Source of the DNA: CAYQJL01 sp964573295
GTDB lineage: Bacteria > Eisenbacteria > RBG-16-71-46 > CAIMUX01 > WJJG01
Direction of reading: 5' to 3'
Length of the DNA stretch: 64,000 nt
Assembly (NCBI GenBank): GCA_964573295.1
Contig: CAZNJE010000002.1
Coordinates: 124,001-188,000 of the forward strand
Of the stretch, positions 54,607 to 62,706 are shown piece by piece; the stretch's first letter is position 1, and every line of letters starts with the position of its first letter. Position numbers and translations under genes: made by a program. The notes beneath the pieces are model-generated. The model was not told the origin of the DNA. It saw only the letters and a program-made list of their open reading frames with translations, and ran no database searches.

Positions 54607-55772
54607 CAAGGGCCCCCTTCCAGCTTCTTCAATGAGTCCGCCGGCGAGCCGGCGCGGATGGCTTCGGCCAGCCTACGCAGTTCGGTCGCAATGTCCTTCC
54701 CGAGCGGATCGACCGGAAGCACCGTTCCCCCGATGGCCTCGGCTACGGTCTGCGCGCTACGGGGATCGAACTGCGGCTGGACGATCAGCAAGTGCACGCC
54801 CTCGCGGCGCGCCCGGGCGATCAGTTCGGTCAGCTGGCGGGGCGTGGGCTCCTTGCCCTCGATCTCCACCGCGGTCTGCACGAGACCAAAGGCGTCGGTG
54901 AAGTAACCGAAGGCGGGATGATAGACGTACAGGGTATCTCCAGCGAAGGGCGACAGGATGCGCGCAAGCTCGGCTTCGAGCGACTGGATCCGTCCCTGGT
55001 ATTGTTCGAGATTCGAGCGATAGGCCGCAGCGCCCTCCGAATCGGCCTCTTCATACGCCTGCGCCACTTCCTCCGCCAGCTGCCGGAGGTTGGCCGGCGC
55101 CATCCACACGTGCGGATCCGCATGCGTGTCGTCGCCCGCCCCCCCGCGGTCGTGCCCGTGGCCGGCATGGCCGTGGCCGGCATGCCCGTGGCCGGCATGG
55201 TCGTGGCCGGCATGGTCGTGCGGGTCATGCGACGATTGATCGTGAGCGTGCGCGATCATTTGCCGTCTATCGATGTCCCTGCTGATGTCCCGAAATCGCA
55301 AGCCGGTCGCCGAGCCTCTCACTTTGCTGATCAGGACCTTCTCAAACGGCATCTCGATCGACAAGTACAGATCGGCGGACGCGAGCGCAGCCATCTGACT
55401 GGGCGTGGGCTCGTAGGTGTGCGGACTTTGCCCGCCCGGCACGAGAGAACGAACCTTCACGCGGTCGCCCCCAATCGTCTCGGCAAGTCCTTCCAGGGGC
55501 GGGATGCCAACGAACACCTCGAGCAGGGCCTCCGATGAGCCCGCAGCGGTTCCGCCCGCCGAGGTCTGCACCTCGGGCGGCTGCCCCTCCGACGACCGGT
55601 CCGCGTCCGGCCCCCCTCCACAACCCGCGGCCAGCAGTGCAGCGACTGCCAGCAGTGCAGCGGGTGCCAGCAGTGCAGCGGGTGCCAGCATCGTCGCCGA
55701 GCCGCCCCTGCGCCACAACCGGCAGCGAGCAGCGCTGATGCCGACGAATTCCGGTCCGGTCATCCCCACCAT
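54606..55772 (-). CDS. znuA: Zinc-binding lipoprotein of the Znu ABC transporter
   Basis: A 388-residue substrate-binding protein of cluster A-I. Its signal peptide has a hydrophobic core of repeated PAALLA units (18-bp DNA array) and a lipobox LAAGC. The fold has FVGIPPLEGLAETIGGDRVKV, SPHTYEPTPSQ with the first zinc histidine, a His-rich loop (HDHAGHGH repeats, 15-bp DNA array) and DPHVWMAPANLRQLA, then YHPAFGYFTDAFGL and PQFDPRSAQTVAEAIG. The His-rich loop is normal for ZnuA (not for the Mn-type proteins), which favours zinc. Upstream is a small zinc-ribbon regulator gene. Confidence 0.93.
   Translation of the reverse strand: MVGMTGPEFVGISAARCRLWRRGGSATMLAPAALLAPAALLAVAALLAAGCGGGPDADRSSEGQPPEVQTSAGGTAAGSSEALLEVFVGIPPLEGLAETIGGDRVKVRSLVPGGQSPHTYEPTPSQMAALASADLYLSIEMPFEKVLISKVRGSATGLRFRDISRDIDRRQMIAHAHDQSSHDPHDHAGHDHAGHGHAGHGHAGHGHDRGGAGDDTHADPHVWMAPANLRQLAEEVAQAYEEADSEGAAAYRSNLEQYQGRIQSLEAELARILSPFAGDTLYVYHPAFGYFTDAFGLVQTAVEIEGKEPTPRQLTELIARARREGVHLLIVQPQFDPRSAQTVAEAIGGTVLPVDPLGKDIATELRRLAEAIRAGSPADSLKKLEGGP
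55155..55229. repeat. Tandem repeat, 15-bp unit, 5 copies, coding the His-rich loop of ZnuA
   Basis: Five 15-bp units (consensus CCCGTGGCCGGCATG) give GHAGH-type pentapeptides in the zinc-collecting loop. Unlike the other arrays it has an evident use, since the His-rich loop is known in ZnuA. Confidence 0.9.
55630..55690. repeat. Tandem repeat, 18-bp unit, 3.4 copies, in the ZnuA signal peptide
   Basis: Three near-identical 18-bp units code LAPAAL hexapeptides and lengthen the hydrophobic core of the lipoprotein signal sequence. Confidence 0.9.
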
Positions 55773-55793
55773 CCTTTCTCCCCGATTCCGGAA

Positions 55794-56123
55794 TCAGGGC
55801 TTCTGTGGCCCGCGATACGCTCCGGGCTCCGTACCACCTTCGTGCTCTGCGCCTTCCGGCTCATGGGCTCCACATACCAGATAGACCGCCTGGCACGTGG
55901 CGCAGCGTTCGGCATGATGGTCCCTGGCGAAGCGATCCCAATGGCGGCGTTGCTCCACGGTCAGCGTGCCCGTACCGTTGCAAAGCGGGCAGGTATTCTC
56001 GAGCGCGGCCAGGATCGCGTTGCGGATGAACGCCGATCGGTTCGGCACCCGATCGAGAGCAGCGGCGAGGTGTGCGTCCGCTTTGAAGGTGATGACTTCT
56101 TGCTTGCGTGGTACGTGAACCAT
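55794..56123 (-). CDS. Small ribbon-helix-helix protein with a zinc ribbon, putative metal-responsive regulator
   Basis: A 109-residue protein. Residues ~8-40 (EVITFKADAHLAAALDRV then PNRSAFIRNAILAAL) match a CopG/NikR-type ribbon-helix-helix. Next is CPLCNGTGTL and, 20 residues on, DHHAERCATC followed by YLVC. The cysteines and histidines could bind one zinc. It starts the znu cluster, 21 bp ahead of znuA, and an AT-rich palindrome covers its -10. I infer a second zinc-responsive regulator for znu, beside the Fur-family gene. No named family comes to mind. Confidence 0.8.
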   Translation of the reverse strand: MVHVPRKQEVITFKADAHLAAALDRVPNRSAFIRNAILAALENTCPLCNGTGTLTVEQRRHWDRFARDHHAERCATCQAVYLVCGAHEPEGAEHEGGTEPGAYRGPQKP

Positions 56124-56141
56124 GGTGCCCTCCCAATCGGG

Positions 56142-56170
56142 ATATTACTTCGTAATACACACCAATGCAA
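56142..56170 (-). promoter_or_regulatory. Promoter of the regulator-znuACB cluster
   Basis: On the complement, TTGCAT (56165-56170), 17-bp spacer, TAATAT (56142-56147). The -10 lies inside the palindrome listed next. Confidence 0.6.
56143..56157. promoter_or_regulatory. Palindromic operator candidate for the ribbon-helix-helix regulator
   Basis: TATTAC-TTC-GTAATA: perfect 6-bp arms around a 3-bp centre, strongly AT-rich for this genome. It overlaps the -10 element and part of the spacer of the znu promoter, 20 bp upstream of the regulator's own ATG, as expected for an autorepressor. Confidence 0.6.
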
Positions 56171-56289
56171 CCTTGCGGTTGTGGCTACCGAAAACCGGGC
56201 CTGGTCCCCAAAGACGCGATACTACAGATGTTTAGGGCCGAGCAACACCAAAGAAGAAGTCGCCCAACCCTCAACTCCTTGTTCTGAGA
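56171..56289. other. Divergent intergenic region between the znu cluster and the hybrid kinase
   Basis: The remainder of the 428-bp gap, apart from the znu promoter and the 11-bp array (56290-56344). Nothing coding is recognisable. A weak kinase promoter may lie near TTGACG at about 56374. Confidence 0.35.
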
Positions 56290-56344
56290 CGAGCCGGCCA
56301 CGAGCCGGCCACGAGCCGGCCACGAGCCGGCCACGAGCCGGCCA
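56290..56344. repeat. Tandem repeat, 11-bp unit, 5 perfect copies
   Basis: Five identical GAGCCGGCCAC units, followed by two diverged ones (GAGCTAGTCAC, GAACTGGTGAT) up to about 56366. Each unit contains the palindrome GCCGGC. Not a multiple of three and wholly intergenic. Confidence 0.95.
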
Positions 56345-56551
56345 CGAGCTAGTCACGAACTGGTGATGAGTCGTTGACGAGTTCGCATCGAACAGCCTGG
56401 ATCTCATCCGCCACAGCGAACAGGCCACCATGAGGATGGTCCAGCCCATTGCCGATCCTTAGAAGACGAACACAGCCGGCCCGCCCCGCCACGTCGCATC
56501 GGCGGCGGGACCGATGTCTGCAATCCGGCACAAAGGTAGGCAACGAGGAGT

Positions 56552-59500
56552 ATGTGGTCTGTGAACTCCCCACCCCAATCTGATGCTCCCGGGCGGGAGA
56601 CATCTCTGCGGCAGCGCTACGCTCAGGCCCTCGAGCGCATCGCCAACCTCGAGCAGGTTCTCGACGCCAACCCGCTGCCGCAGATCGTCGCCTCCTCGGT
56701 GGGGGTAGTCGTGGAGGCCAATCCATCGGCCGTAGCGCTCGCCGGAGCCACGAACGCGGCTGAGCTGCGAGGCCGGGATCTATCGACCCTGGTACCCGAC
56801 AGCCGCCGCAAGGCGCTCGCAGGCTGTATTGAGTTCGTGCTGCGTGAAGGTCACTGCGAGGGCATCCCGATCGCGGTACGGAGACCGGATGGTTCGCTGG
56901 TCCCGGTGCAATGGATCATGCAGCGCCTCGACGATGGAGCGGGCCGGGCGCGCGGCCTGCTCGTTACCTTGCGTGACATCCGTGAGCAACAACGAGCCGA
57001 GGACGTCATTCGCGAGTCCGAGTCCCGCCTGCGGGCGGTCTTCGAGGCCTCCCCCGATGCGATTACCGTCTTCGATCTCGATGGCACGATCACGGCCGCC
57101 AACCAGCAGTGGGCCCGGCTCATGGGATTCGGCGACGTCTCTGCGGCACTGGCTCATTCCCGGCAGCTGCTCGACTGGGTGGCGCCGCATCACAGGGATA
57201 CGATTCACCGAGGACTATCCTCCCTTCGGGACCTCAGCGAGCCCCAGGTGTACGAGTGTCGGTTCTTGCGGCCGAACGGCTCGAGCTTCCTGGCAGAGGT
57301 AACCGTCTCGCCGATTCGCGATATGGAAGGGGCACCATCAGCACTGATCGGCATCACGCGCGACATCACCGCGATACGCCGGGCCCAGGAGGCCCTTCGC
57401 GAGAGCGAACAGAAGTACCGCCGGCTCTTCGACACAGTGCCCGACGGCATCCTGCTCTACGACACGCGTAGTCTCGAGATCATCGACGCCAACGCGGCAG
57501 CTCTGCACATGCACGGTTACAAGCGGGATGAGCTCATGGGTCTTCCCATCGGTAGCCTGGAACCGGAGCAATCCACGAGTCCAGCCACCACCGACGCCGG
57601 CCGATCCCCGCTGCGCCCCCACCAATCCTCTCACGTGCGCCGCGATGGCACCCTCTTCCCGGTCGAGATTTCGGCCGAGAACTATCAGCTCGGTCCTCGC
57701 AACGTCACCTGCCAGGTGCTCAGGGACGTGACCGCCCAAGTGGAAGGCGAGCGCCGGCTCGAGCGGCTGAACGTTCTCAAGGAGGATTTGCTCCGAGCCG
57801 CTCCGCTGGAGGAGAAGCTTCGCCGGGTCACCGACGAGCTCGTGCAGCAGTTCGGCGCCGATGTCGCTCGGATCTGGATCGTTCGGCCGGGTGACCTGTG
57901 CGACGGGGGCTGCAAGTACCGCAGCCGCGGCGAAGAGATCGAGCAGTGTCCGCGGCGCGGTGAATGCCTCTACATGGCGGCGAACTCGGATCTCTCCAAG
58001 GACTCCGAGAACCCCGAGAATCTCGACCCCTGGGCTGTTCCGTTCGGTTGCGACTTCCTTGCGGGATCGACACTGAGCGAGGAGTCTCCGTTCTTGATCG
58101 ACCAAGCCTCGGATGCCCCCCAGACACCTGATCATCAGTGGGCCCGTGCCCGGGGGCTGAAGAGCTTCGCGGGCTACCGGCTGTTCTCCCCGAGCGGGGA
58201 GGTCATCGGTGTCTTGGCGATCTTCAGCCAGAGACCCATCACCCCGGAAGACGACGTCTTCTTCGCCGGATTGGCGGCCACTGCCTCGCAGATCGTCTGG
58301 ATGGCCAACGCCGAGGAAGAGCGACACCAGCTCGTCACCGCGATCGAGCAGAGCGGCGAGATGGTCATCACGGCCGACGCACGCTTGAAAATGCAGTACA
58401 TCAACCCGGCCTTCTACCGGATTACCGGTTTCTCTTGCGAGGACACCACCGATCGTCTGCTGAGCGATTTCCTGGACGCAGCCGATCCAGCGCCGGAGCA
58501 AGGTGATTGCCTCAAGACCCTGGCCAATGGCCAGGTCTGGGCAGGGCGCATCACTTGCCGGAGGAAGGACGACTCGAGCTTCGTGGCCGATGCCGTCATC
58601 TCACCGGTCCGAGATGATCGGCAGCGCGTGGTCAGCATCGTCGCTCAGCTACGCGACGTCTCCGAAATCGTCGAGATGGAGTCCCAGCTTCGCCAGTCAC
58701 AGAAGATGGAGGCCATCGGGACCCTCGCCGGTGGCATCGCTCACGACTTCAACAACATGCTTTACGCCATCCTGGGATTCGCGGATCTCGCGATCGACGA
58801 TGTCGCCCCCGATAGCATCGCCAACGATTGTCTGCGGCGGATTCGCACGGCGGGAGAACGGGCTAGCTGCCTGGTCAAGCAGATCCTGGCGTTCAGCCAT
58901 CCCGGCAAGGTCGAGTCTGCCCCCATTGCCCTTGACCAGATCGTGCGCGAGGCCCTGGACTTCATGCGCGGTTCCCTGCCCGCCACCATCGAGCTGTGGC
59001 CTCACATCGACGCGAACTGCGGTCCCGTGCTGGCGGATCCAACGCAGATTCACCAGATCATCATCAACCTGTGCTCGAACGCGTTCCACGCCATGCGGGA
59101 CTCGTGCGGCGTGCTAACCGTGTCCCTGTGCGAGGTCACGCTCTCCGAAGAAGATGCGCAATCCATTCTGGACCTCTCGCCCGGACAGTATGCCCGCCTC
59201 TCGATCCAGGATACGGGCGTGGGCATGGATGAGACGGTGCGTCGCCGCATCTTCGAGCCCTACTTCACGACCAAGACCGTGGGTGAAGGCACCGGCATGG
59301 GACTGGCCACCGTCCACAGTATCGTCACCTCGATGAACGGGTCGATCTCCGTACAGAGCCGGATTGGGGAGGGAAGCCGCTTCGACATCTTCCTTCCCAT
59401 CCATGCGTCCGCCAGCGAAGAACCCGACGTCCCGCACCGGGATGGGAAGGCGACTCCGGGCAACGAGAGGATTCTGCTGGTCGACGACGAGGACGCCATT

Positions 59501-59845
59501 GTGCGGCTGGGCAAGCTCCACCTGGGTGGCCTGGGCTACGACGTAGCCGGGTTCACCGACCCACGTCAGGCCATCGAGATCTTCCGCGCCGACCCGGGAG
59601 GATTCGATGCCCTGATCACCGATCACGCCATGCCCCACGTGTCAGGGGTCCAGTTGGCCGGGCACATCCGCCAACTGCGGCCGGATCTGCCGATCATCCT
59701 GTGTACGGGCTTCAGCGGAATGATCTCGAAGGAACCGGCCGCCCTTGCCGAAATAGACATGTACCTGGAGAAGCCGATCGAGATGCGGGCCTTGGCCCGA
59801 TCGCTTCGGTCGCTTCTGGACGAGTCCATCGAAAGAGGAGCTTGA
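56552..59845 (+). CDS. Hybrid sensor histidine kinase: multi-PAS, cysteine-rich GAF, kinase, receiver
   Basis: A 1097-residue soluble kinase (no TM or signal). About three PAS domains occupy residues ~28-390 (for example QEALRESEQKYRRLFDTVPDGIL opening the third). A GAF domain at ~405-585 carries C450-x3-C454-x11-C466-x5-C472, a possible metal or redox site. A fourth PAS follows (~595-715), then HisKA with GTLAGGIAHDFNNML (H731), HATPase with DTGVGMDE and GTGMGLATV, and a receiver with LLVDDE and D1024 in LITDHAMP. The IAHDFNN box marks the HPK4-like class. The AGGAG site is very close to the ATG; GTG at 56561 is an alternative. A response regulator follows 4 bp later. Confidence 0.92.
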   Translation: MWSVNSPPQSDAPGRETSLRQRYAQALERIANLEQVLDANPLPQIVASSVGVVVEANPSAVALAGATNAAELRGRDLSTLVPDSRRKALAGCIEFVLREGHCEGIPIAVRRPDGSLVPVQWIMQRLDDGAGRARGLLVTLRDIREQQRAEDVIRESESRLRAVFEASPDAITVFDLDGTITAANQQWARLMGFGDVSAALAHSRQLLDWVAPHHRDTIHRGLSSLRDLSEPQVYECRFLRPNGSSFLAEVTVSPIRDMEGAPSALIGITRDITAIRRAQEALRESEQKYRRLFDTVPDGILLYDTRSLEIIDANAAALHMHGYKRDELMGLPIGSLEPEQSTSPATTDAGRSPLRPHQSSHVRRDGTLFPVEISAENYQLGPRNVTCQVLRDVTAQVEGERRLERLNVLKEDLLRAAPLEEKLRRVTDELVQQFGADVARIWIVRPGDLCDGGCKYRSRGEEIEQCPRRGECLYMAANSDLSKDSENPENLDPWAVPFGCDFLAGSTLSEESPFLIDQASDAPQTPDHQWARARGLKSFAGYRLFSPSGEVIGVLAIFSQRPITPEDDVFFAGLAATASQIVWMANAEEERHQLVTAIEQSGEMVITADARLKMQYINPAFYRITGFSCEDTTDRLLSDFLDAADPAPEQGDCLKTLANGQVWAGRITCRRKDDSSFVADAVISPVRDDRQRVVSIVAQLRDVSEIVEMESQLRQSQKMEAIGTLAGGIAHDFNNMLYAILGFADLAIDDVAPDSIANDCLRRIRTAGERASCLVKQILAFSHPGKVESAPIALDQIVREALDFMRGSLPATIELWPHIDANCGPVLADPTQIHQIIINLCSNAFHAMRDSCGVLTVSLCEVTLSEEDAQSILDLSPGQYARLSIQDTGVGMDETVRRRIFEPYFTTKTVGEGTGMGLATVHSIVTSMNGSISVQSRIGEGSRFDIFLPIHASASEEPDVPHRDGKATPGNERILLVDDEDAIVRLGKLHLGGLGYDVAGFTDPRQAIEIFRADPGGFDALITDHAMPHVSGVQLAGHIRQLRPDLPIILCTGFSGMISKEPAALAEIDMYLEKPIEMRALARSLRSLLDESIERGA

Positions 59846-59849
59846 TCTC

Positions 59850-60245
59850 GTGACACGAATTCTCGTCGTGGAAGATGATGAACAGGTCCGCACCATGCTT
59901 TGCATGACCCTTCGCCAGGCAGGCTACGAGACCTTGGAGGCCGACTCGGGGCGTTCGGCCCGAGAGGTGCAGGCTCGCCAGCCGGCCGACCTGGTAGTGA
60001 CCGACATCATTATGCCGGAAGAAGACGGCCTCGAGACCATCATGCACTTCCGCAAGAACTACCCTCGAACACGGCTCATCGCCATCTCCGGCGGAGGGCG
60101 GGTCGACGCCCGCGACTTCCTGAAGGACGCTCAGCTCCTGGGAGCAGCCGTGACGTTCCAGAAGCCGGTCGACCGTCGCCAACTCCTGGGCGCGGTTCGG
60201 GACCTGCTGGGAGAGACCAAGCGGGACGACCAATCCGCCGCCTGA
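59850..60245 (+). CDS. Stand-alone response regulator receiver
   Basis: A 131-residue CheY-like protein: ILVVEDDEQVR with the acidic pair, VVTDIIMPEEDG with the phosphoryl aspartate, ISGGG and the lysine in FQKPVD. No output domain. The GTG start lies 4 bp after the hybrid-kinase stop, so it is the likely partner in a phosphorelay. Confidence 0.93.
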   Translation: MTRILVVEDDEQVRTMLCMTLRQAGYETLEADSGRSAREVQARQPADLVVTDIIMPEEDGLETIMHFRKNYPRTRLIAISGGGRVDARDFLKDAQLLGAAVTFQKPVDRRQLLGAVRDLLGETKRDDQSAA

Positions 60246-60305
60246 GCTGCGCTCCCCCTGGCGTCGACGAGACCGGACCCAGCAAGCCGGATGCTACGAG
60301 CTGGG

Positions 60306-60365
60306 CTGCGAGCAGACCGGTTGCGAGCAGACCCGCTGCGAGAAGACCCGCTGCGAGCAGACCGG
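60306..60365. repeat. Tandem repeat, 15-bp unit, 4 copies
   Basis: Units CTGCGAGCAGACCGG / TTGCGAGCAGACCCG alternate in a 60-bp block between the response regulator and the metallopeptidase gene. Confidence 0.9.
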
Positions 60366-60401
60366 TTGCACGCGCCCTGTTGCGGGCCTACGATAGATGG
60401 C

Positions 60402-61544
60402 ATGAGTCCGTCCCGCGTCCAGAAGCACACGCCCAGCCGGCCCAGCGGCCGACGCAGCGGCCGACGCAGTGCCCGACCCAGCGGCCGACCCCATGACCGA
60501 CACCGTGGCCGGCTCAGCGGCGGATCGAGCGGTTATCCCTGGGCCACTCTGCCGCGCCCACAGCTACTGGAGTGCCGGCTGTGCGACTTGGGACTGCGCA
60601 TCGAGGGAACGGTGCTCGCGCGGCGTATCGAGCGTCTGTATGGAGAACTCGAGCGCAAGGGCCTCCGGTTCCGCCCTTACTTCTGGCTGTCCGATGACTG
60701 GTTCACCCCCGACGGCATGACCGGCATCGCCATTCCGTTCTACTTGGCCCATCCTCGTCTGGTCCGAGTGGAACGTTCCATCATGGGCGAAGCCGAAGGC
60801 GCTACCGAACGCTGGTGCATGAAACTCCTGCGTCACGAAGCCGGCCATGCGGTCGATCACGCCTTCCAGCTTACCCGCCGCCGCAAGCGCCAGCAGCTCT
60901 TCGGCCGTTCCTCGGTCAGCTACCCTCGCTACTACCGCCCCAATCCCTATAGCCGACAACACGTCCACCACCTGGAGTACTGGTACGCGCAGAGCCATCC
61001 CGACGAAGACTTCGCCGAGACCTTCGCTGTCTGGCTACAACCCCGCTCCGGCTGGCGGCAACGGTATCAGAACTGGCCCAAGGCGTTCGACAAACTGCGC
61101 TATGTCGACGACGTGATGAACGAGATCGCCGGCACGCGGCCCCGAGTGCATACGCGATCTCACATCGACTCGATTCGGACCCTCCGCAAATCCTTGCGAG
61201 AGCATTACCGCCGCAAGCGCGGCGCCTACTCGCTCGAGCATCCAGACGCCTACGACCAGGATCTGCTGCGCCTGTTCGCGACGACCCGCGGCCGTGGCGG
61301 TCGTGAGCCGGCCGCCACGTTTCTGCGCCGGGTACGAGCGGAGGTCAGCGCCGAGGCGGCCCGCTGGACCGGAGAACACCGCTACCTGCTCGATCACGTG
61401 TACAAGGACATGATGGGACGTTCCCGAGAACTGAGGCTGTACATGCAGGCGTCCGAGAGTCGCACCAAGCGCGACTTCACGATCCTGCTCGTGAAGCACA
61501 CGATTGAGTCACTGTATCGAAATCGCAGGTGGGTGAAAATGTGA
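60402..61544 (+). CDS. Putative zinc metallopeptidase (HExxH, DUF-type, partner of ATP-grasp)
   Basis: A 380-residue cytoplasmic protein without signal peptide. Zinc motif HEAGHAVDHAF at 145-155 (H145, E146, H149) with a likely third ligand E206 in DEDFAETFAVWL, a gluzincin-like layout. Upstream, LECRLCDLGLRIEGT (C58, C61) and FRPYFWLSDDWFTPDG, IPFYLAHPRLVRVE are strongly patterned and look conserved. Residues ~10-40 are a basic low-complexity tail from a 12-bp array (GRRSGRR type). The last codons overlap the next gene (GTGA). I recall proteins of this pattern annotated as putative zinc-binding metallopeptidases; substrate unknown. The ribosome site is weak. Confidence 0.82.
   Translation: MSPSRVQKHTPSRPSGRRSGRRSARPSGRPHDRHRGRLSGGSSGYPWATLPRPQLLECRLCDLGLRIEGTVLARRIERLYGELERKGLRFRPYFWLSDDWFTPDGMTGIAIPFYLAHPRLVRVERSIMGEAEGATERWCMKLLRHEAGHAVDHAFQLTRRRKRQQLFGRSSVSYPRYYRPNPYSRQHVHHLEYWYAQSHPDEDFAETFAVWLQPRSGWRQRYQNWPKAFDKLRYVDDVMNEIAGTRPRVHTRSHIDSIRTLRKSLREHYRRKRGAYSLEHPDAYDQDLLRLFATTRGRGGREPAATFLRRVRAEVSAEAARWTGEHRYLLDHVYKDMMGRSRELRLYMQASESRTKRDFTILLVKHTIESLYRNRRWVKM
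60443..60490. repeat. Tandem repeat, 12-bp unit, 4 copies, at the metallopeptidase N terminus
   Basis: Units of CAGCGGCCGACG, two exact and two diverged, in frame with the gene and coding SGRR/SGRP tetrapeptides. Confidence 0.88.
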
Positions 61545-62572
61545 AGAAGCTACGCGTGCTGACCTTGCTGGCTTCAGGACTGGAACCTCCCGACTCCATC
61601 GAGGGGATGGCGGATGGCGAGGTCGTCTCCGCCCCTTGGAAGATGGAGTTCGACGTCGTCTCGACCTTGAAGGACCTGGGTCACGAGGTGGGGGTCGTCG
61701 GAATCCACAGTGATCTGGCGGTCATCCGCCACGCCCTCGAAGAGTTCCGGCCGCACATCGCCTTCAACCTCCTCGAGGAGTTCGGCGGGCTGGCCATCCT
61801 GGATCAGCACGTGGTGATCTATCTGGAATTGAGGAACACCCCCTACACCGGCTGCAATCCGCGCGGGATGATGATCGCACGCGACAAAGCCCTCTCGAAG
61901 AAACTCCTCGCCTACCACCGCATCCCGGTGCCCGAGTTCGCCGTGTTCCGCCGGAACCGAAAGGTGCGATGTCCCCAGCGGCTGCGGTTTCCGCTCTTCG
62001 TCAAGTCGGTGGTCGAGGATGCCTCGCTCGGCATATCCAGAGCCTCCCTGGTCCACGACGAGGAAAGCCTCACCAAGCGCGTGGCCTTCGTCCACGAATA
62101 CGTCGGAACCGATGCGATTGCCGAGGAGTTCATCGACGGCCGGGAGCTCTACGTGGGCGTGCTCGGCAACGAGCGGCTCGACACCTTCCCCGTGTGGGAG
62201 TTGCTCTTCCAGAAGCGGACCGACGATACGCCGCTGATCGCCACGGCCCACGCCAAGTGGAACCTGAAGTACCAGAGGAAGTGGGGCGTGACGAGCCGGG
62301 CAGCCGCCAACCTCTCGGACGAGATGCAGCGGCGCATCTTCACCCGATGTCGCCGGATCTACCGGATCCTGGGCCTGTCCGGCTATGCCCGCATCGACTT
62401 CCGACTGACCCCGGACGGACGACTCTACTTCCTGGAGGCCAATCCCAACCCGGCCCTGACCTACGGCGAGGACTTCGCCGAGTCGGCCGAACACCGCGGT
62501 CTCGAGTACGAACGGTTGATCCAGCGCATCCTCAATCTGGGCCTGCGCTGGAAGGCGCGTCGGCTGTTCTGA
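61541..62572 (+). CDS. ATP-grasp ligase of the D-Ala-D-Ala ligase-like type
   Basis: A 343-residue ATP-grasp protein. N-terminal pre-grasp domain (GHEVGVVGIHSDL), IAFNLLEEFGGLAILDQHVV, then TGCNPRGMMIARDKALSKKLLAYHRIPVPEF, FPLFVKSVVEDASLGIS with the ATP lysine, AEEFIDGRELYVGVLG, and LSGYARIDFRLTPDGRLYFLEANPNPAL with the magnesium ligands. Closest in pattern to Ddl-type carboxylate-amine ligases, but the Ddl substrate residues cannot be confirmed. The GTG start overlaps the stop of the metallopeptidase gene, so both are made together; they may add and remove a peptide or amino acid on one target. Confidence 0.9.
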   Translation: MKKLRVLTLLASGLEPPDSIEGMADGEVVSAPWKMEFDVVSTLKDLGHEVGVVGIHSDLAVIRHALEEFRPHIAFNLLEEFGGLAILDQHVVIYLELRNTPYTGCNPRGMMIARDKALSKKLLAYHRIPVPEFAVFRRNRKVRCPQRLRFPLFVKSVVEDASLGISRASLVHDEESLTKRVAFVHEYVGTDAIAEEFIDGRELYVGVLGNERLDTFPVWELLFQKRTDDTPLIATAHAKWNLKYQRKWGVTSRAAANLSDEMQRRIFTRCRRIYRILGLSGYARIDFRLTPDGRLYFLEANPNPALTYGEDFAESAEHRGLEYERLIQRILNLGLRWKARRLF

Positions 62573-62706
62573 GGCTTCGGCGACTTCAATCGTTCGCCTG
62601 CGTCGCTCTCCGGCCGAAAGGCGGACCCCGCCAAAGCGGAATCCGCCCTATTCGACTCGACTCGGCTCAATGGCTTCACCGAAGACCGGCGGCCTGGGCC
62701 GCATCT
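62573..62706. terminator. Convergent intergenic hairpins, possible terminator
   Basis: Two adjacent small hairpins, GGCGG-ACC-CCGCC (about 62620-62632) and GCGGA-A-TCCGC, which can also pair as one longer stem. They lie between the converging ATP-grasp and secreted-protein genes. No T-run follows. Confidence 0.35.
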
